6,053 nt of DNA from Methyloprofundus sp. (GTDB lineage: Bacteria; Pseudomonadota; Gammaproteobacteria; Methylococcales; Methylomonadaceae). Below are positions 4,485 to 6,053 of the stretch, piece after piece; position 1 is the first letter of the stretch, and each line of letters starts with the position of its first letter. The translations under genes and the position numbers were made by a program. Location: positions 1-6,053 of the forward strand of contig DAOVWV010000110.1 of assembly GCA_030636485.1 (NCBI GenBank), read 5' to 3'. The notes beneath the pieces were generated by a model. It had not been told where the DNA came from, did no database searches, and saw only the letters and a list, made by a program, of their open reading frames with translations.

Positions 4485-4928
4485 ATGTCAAACAACGGAA
4501 TTGATACAAATGCAGTCATAGAAATACTCAATAAAATAATGGAAACCGAACTAGCCGGTGTCGTTCGCTATACTCACTATTCGTTAATGGTCTTTGGTTT
4601 CAACCGCATTCCTATTGTGTCCTGGATGCGCGACCAGGCAACCGAGTCGCTGAATCATGCAACCGAAGCGGGCGAGTTAATCACCCATTTAAACGGCCAC
4701 CCTTCTCTCGGTATCGGAGCGTTATTAGAAACCCACCGTCACAATATAGGCGATATTTTGAACGAATCGCTGGCACATGAAATGCTTGCTTTATCTGCAT
4801 ACAATAAGCTATTAGAACTAGTTAACACGCAGCATGTCATGCTTGAAGAATATGCCCGGCGCATGATTGCGCTTGAAGAAATGCACCTTGGCGAAGTTCA
4901 GAAGATGTTACGCAAGCCAGCAGACTAA
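4485..4928 (+). CDS. Bacterioferritin-like (ferritin-superfamily) iron protein
   Basis: A protein of 147 residues, slightly shorter than classic bacterioferritin (about 158), forming the four-helix ferritin bundle. Probable di-iron ligands are E22 (METELAGVVRY), E54 and H58 in TESLNHA, E99 in AHEMLAL, and E131 with H134 in EEMHLGEV. In classic bacterioferritin the first helix pair gives E-x2-H. Here Glu and His are three residues apart (E-x3-H), a pattern I recall as normal for a ferritin-like subfamily with SL-x-HA and LITHLxGHPSLGIG. The Met that binds haem in bacterioferritin is not in the equivalent place, so a haem-free protein is likely. The expected role is iron oxidation or storage, or peroxide protection, in the cytoplasm. 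The ribosome site AGGAGG at 4474 is strong, and it has its own likely promoter. The stop codon overlaps the end of MITE-like copy 3. Confidence 0.85.
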   Translation: MSNNGIDTNAVIEILNKIMETELAGVVRYTHYSLMVFGFNRIPIVSWMRDQATESLNHATEAGELITHLNGHPSLGIGALLETHRHNIGDILNESLAHEMLALSAYNKLLELVNTQHVMLEEYARRMIALEEMHLGEVQKMLRKPAD

Positions 4929-5072
4929 TTCACCTAACGTCTCATTATCTACTGGCATCTGAACCCTGCAAAAGCCGTCATTCCTGCATGCCGTTAGCAG
5001 GCATCTATGTTCAACGTAGATTCCCGATAATGCTTGTGCCCACGCTTGACTGGGTAGGCTTCGGGAATGACG
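4925..5072. mobile_element. MITE-like element, copy 3 (inverted relative to copy 1)
   Basis: The left end, CTAATTCACCTAACGTCTCA (from 4925), aligns with small gaps to the reverse strand of the right end of copy 1 (CTAATTACCCACAACTCTCA). It also matches the left flank of copy 2 through TAACTTCTCATTATC. The core is inverted relative to copy 1, and the flank match agrees with that. The right end beyond 5072 is not clearly alignable and may be truncated. It lies between the ferritin-like and DUF6494 genes. The element end overlaps the ferritin stop codon (4926-4928). Confidence 0.6.
4976..5072 (-). repeat. GTCATTCC double-palindrome repeat, copy 3 (97 bp)
   Basis: Read on the minus strand it follows copy 1 closely for its whole length: CGTCATTCCCGAAG, the CTACCCAG...AGCGTGGGCACAAGC loop, TCGGGAATCTA, then CCTGCTAACGGCATGCAGG. 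It differs by scattered substitutions and three fewer bases. It ends 20 bases before the ribosome site of the DUF6494 gene. The long stem could end read-through from the ferritin-like gene or protect the message. Confidence 0.9.
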
Positions 5073-5103
5073 ACCTTAGACTACACTCCTTCAGGAGATT
5101 AAC

Positions 5104-5310
5104 ATGAATGAAGATACCTTAAATATGGAAGTAAGACAGTTTCTTAAAAAAGTCGGTGTTACATCACAGCGAGAAATTGAGCACGCTATCCTTAAAGCAG
5201 TTGAAGAAGGACGCTTACAAGGGTCAGAAACACTGGATCTAAAAATGACTCTTGAATTGTCTCAACTTGATCTAAAACATTGCATTGATGGCAAAGTAGC
5301 GCTGGAATAA
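5104..5310 (+). CDS. DUF6494 family small protein
   Basis: A protein of 68 residues, full length for the family as I recall it. MNEDTLNMEVRQFLKKVGVT, then SQREIEHAI and an EEGRLQGSETL turn, lead to a beta region (LKMTLELSQLDLKHCIDGKV) that ends in ALE. This order is characteristic of the family. It is cytoplasmic, with no signal peptide or membrane segment, and no function is established to my knowledge. The helix-turn-helix-like first half with VTSQREIE is suggestive of binding, but this is not evidence. The start is fixed by AGGAG at 5093-5097, six bases upstream. The next gene starts 75 bp later in the same direction without a terminator between, so the two are probably co-transcribed. Confidence 0.82.
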   Translation: MNEDTLNMEVRQFLKKVGVTSQREIEHAILKAVEEGRLQGSETLDLKMTLELSQLDLKHCIDGKVALE

Positions 5311-5327
5311 CACTAAGGAGCACTAAT

Positions 5328-5420
5328 TTGGCGAGAACATTGCCAAAAGTCATGGTATGCAAATGCCAGACATGGGAGCAGCTTAATGAAAATTCAGCAA
5401 ACCATGGGACAGCCCCATGA
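5328..5420 (+). CDS. Possible 30-codon upstream ORF overlapping the RibD-like start
   Basis: TTG 5328 stands seven bases after AAGGAG (5315-5320), the best ribosome site in this gap. The frame runs 30 codons (MARTLPKVMVCKCQTWEQL...), has a CKC motif, and stops at 5418-5420, inside the next gene in another frame. A second short frame, MQMPDMGAA (5357-5386), ends in TAATG with the RibD-like ATG. Translating ribosomes could couple expression of the downstream gene. It may also be a remnant of an older N-terminus. No homology is recognised. Confidence 0.3.
   Translation: MARTLPKVMVCKCQTWEQLNENSANHGTAP
5371..5419 (+). promoter_or_regulatory. Possible Shine-Dalgarno masking structure
   Basis: CATGGG occurs at 5371-5376, within the ribosome site of the RibD-like gene, and again at 5403-5408. 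CCCATG at 5414-5419 can pair with either. Pairing with the first copy would hide the ribosome site; pairing with the second gives a short hairpin with a five-base loop that leaves it open. Confidence 0.35.
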
Positions 5421-6053
5421 TACAAATAAAAAGAGTATCCCCCCAGATAAGTGCTTGTTACGCCTTTTCCCCACCCCGCATCAAGAAGTTCCACTTACTG
5501 GACTCTACCTAGGTCATCAGGTACATGAACTGGGCACACAGTCACACCCCTTTGTTTATGCTAATTTCGTATCTAGCCTGGATGGACGCATTGCTTTAGC
5601 AGATACCCAATATGGAGATACCTATATTCCCAAACATATGATGACACCCTCCGACTTCATGTTATTTATGCAGTTACATGCCCAAGCTGATTGCCTTATC
5701 ACACATGGGGGGTATTTACGCGCATTAGCAGCAAAAAAGCTTGGAAATATTTTACAGGTAGGGAATCACCCAAAGTGCACTGGCTTAATTAACTGGCGGA
5801 AAAACAATAAGCTTACAGCACAACCCACAATAGTGATTGCCAGTGCCAGCCTTGATTTTCCCATGCATGAAAGCCTGAAAAACAAACAACAGCGAGTCTA
5901 TATTGCTACGGGCCTGAATGCAGACCCATACCGTGTGAACAGATGGAAAAAACAAGGCTACACAGTCTTGTTTTGTGGAGAAAATAAACTGGTACAAGGT
6001 GCGCCCTTAGTTCATCAACTCAGTCTGTTAGGCTACAAAAGCATTTATTTAAT
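5386..6053 (+). CDS. RibD C-terminal / dihydrofolate reductase-like protein, partial
   Basis: The frame is open from ATG 5386 to the window edge (222 complete codons), so the C-terminus is missing. GGGAG (5374-5378) lies seven bases upstream. Residues 55-70, HPFVYANFVSSLDGRIAL, match the opening strand of the RibD reductase domain, where SxDGxIA is diagnostic. Next come the TPSDFMLFMQLHAQADCLITHGGYLRAL helix-strand unit (about 87-114), IVIASASLDFP, VYIATG, and VQGAPLVHQLSLLGYKSIYL (203-222). Known RibD-C proteins continue here into the glycine-rich GGP-type NADPH-binding loop, just beyond the edge. There is no deaminase domain before it; the first 50 residues (LLRLFPTPHQEVPLTGLYL) are instead a family-specific extension. 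It is therefore an NAD(P)H-dependent reductase of uncertain substrate rather than a full RibD. It follows the DUF6494 gene as a probable operon partner. Confidence 0.82.
   Translation, partial: MKIQQTMGQPHDTNKKSIPPDKCLLRLFPTPHQEVPLTGLYLGHQVHELGTQSHPFVYANFVSSLDGRIALADTQYGDTYIPKHMMTPSDFMLFMQLHAQADCLITHGGYLRALAAKKLGNILQVGNHPKCTGLINWRKNNKLTAQPTIVIASASLDFPMHESLKNKQQRVYIATGLNADPYRVNRWKKQGYTVLFCGENKLVQGAPLVHQLSLLGYKSIYL

Overview
The window looks like chromosomal DNA of an AT-leaning gammaproteobacterium. The best clue is a tandem universal stress protein of the UspE type. The other genes (SmbP-like, ferritin-like, DUF6494) and the dispersed palindromic repeats fit environmental chemolithotrophs or methanotrophs, for example Methylococcales- or Thiotrichales-like bacteria. 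That placement is inference. There are no rRNA or tRNA genes, no CRISPR array and no transposase gene.

Layout from left to right. (1) Positions 1-375, minus strand: a collapsed cation P-type ATPase pseudogene made of separate slices of the parent protein. (2) 457-659: copy 1 of a small palindromic MITE-like element. (3) 734-1714, plus: a UspE-like double-domain stress protein. (4) 1803-2060: an older GC-rich palindromic repeat split by copy 2 of the MITE-like element, with a 7-bp duplication CTCCGCG on both sides. (5) 2060-2701, minus: a stand-alone zinc peptidase resembling the protease domain of FtsH (M41) without an ATPase. (6) 3032-3394, minus: a secreted His-rich heptad-repeat protein resembling the small metal-binding protein SmbP. 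(7) 3395-3997: a long divergent intergenic region with several hairpins and palindromes. (8) 3998-4369, plus: a DCC/DUF393 thiol-disulfide protein. (9) 4485-4928, plus: a haem-less bacterioferritin-like protein with its own promoter. (10) 4925-5072: copy 3 of the MITE-like element. (11) 5104-5310 and 5386-6053, plus: a DUF6494 protein followed by a RibD-C/dihydrofolate-reductase-type protein that runs off the right edge, probably one operon.

The recognisable genes share a loose theme of metal handling, redox and stress: metal-binding periplasmic protein, iron-storage-like protein, thiol oxidoreductase, stress protein, zinc protease, and the remains of a cation pump. No single pathway is demonstrated. 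The most informative discovery is the MITE-like family. Its three copies share paired GTCATTCC palindromes and related terminal repeats, and one copy carries a direct footprint of insertion that allows the empty target site to be reconstructed. The region also holds several possible regulatory structures: a perfect operator-like palindrome in front of the DCC gene, overlapping alternative hairpins upstream of the SmbP-like gene, and an upstream ORF with possible Shine-Dalgarno masking in front of the RibD-like gene.
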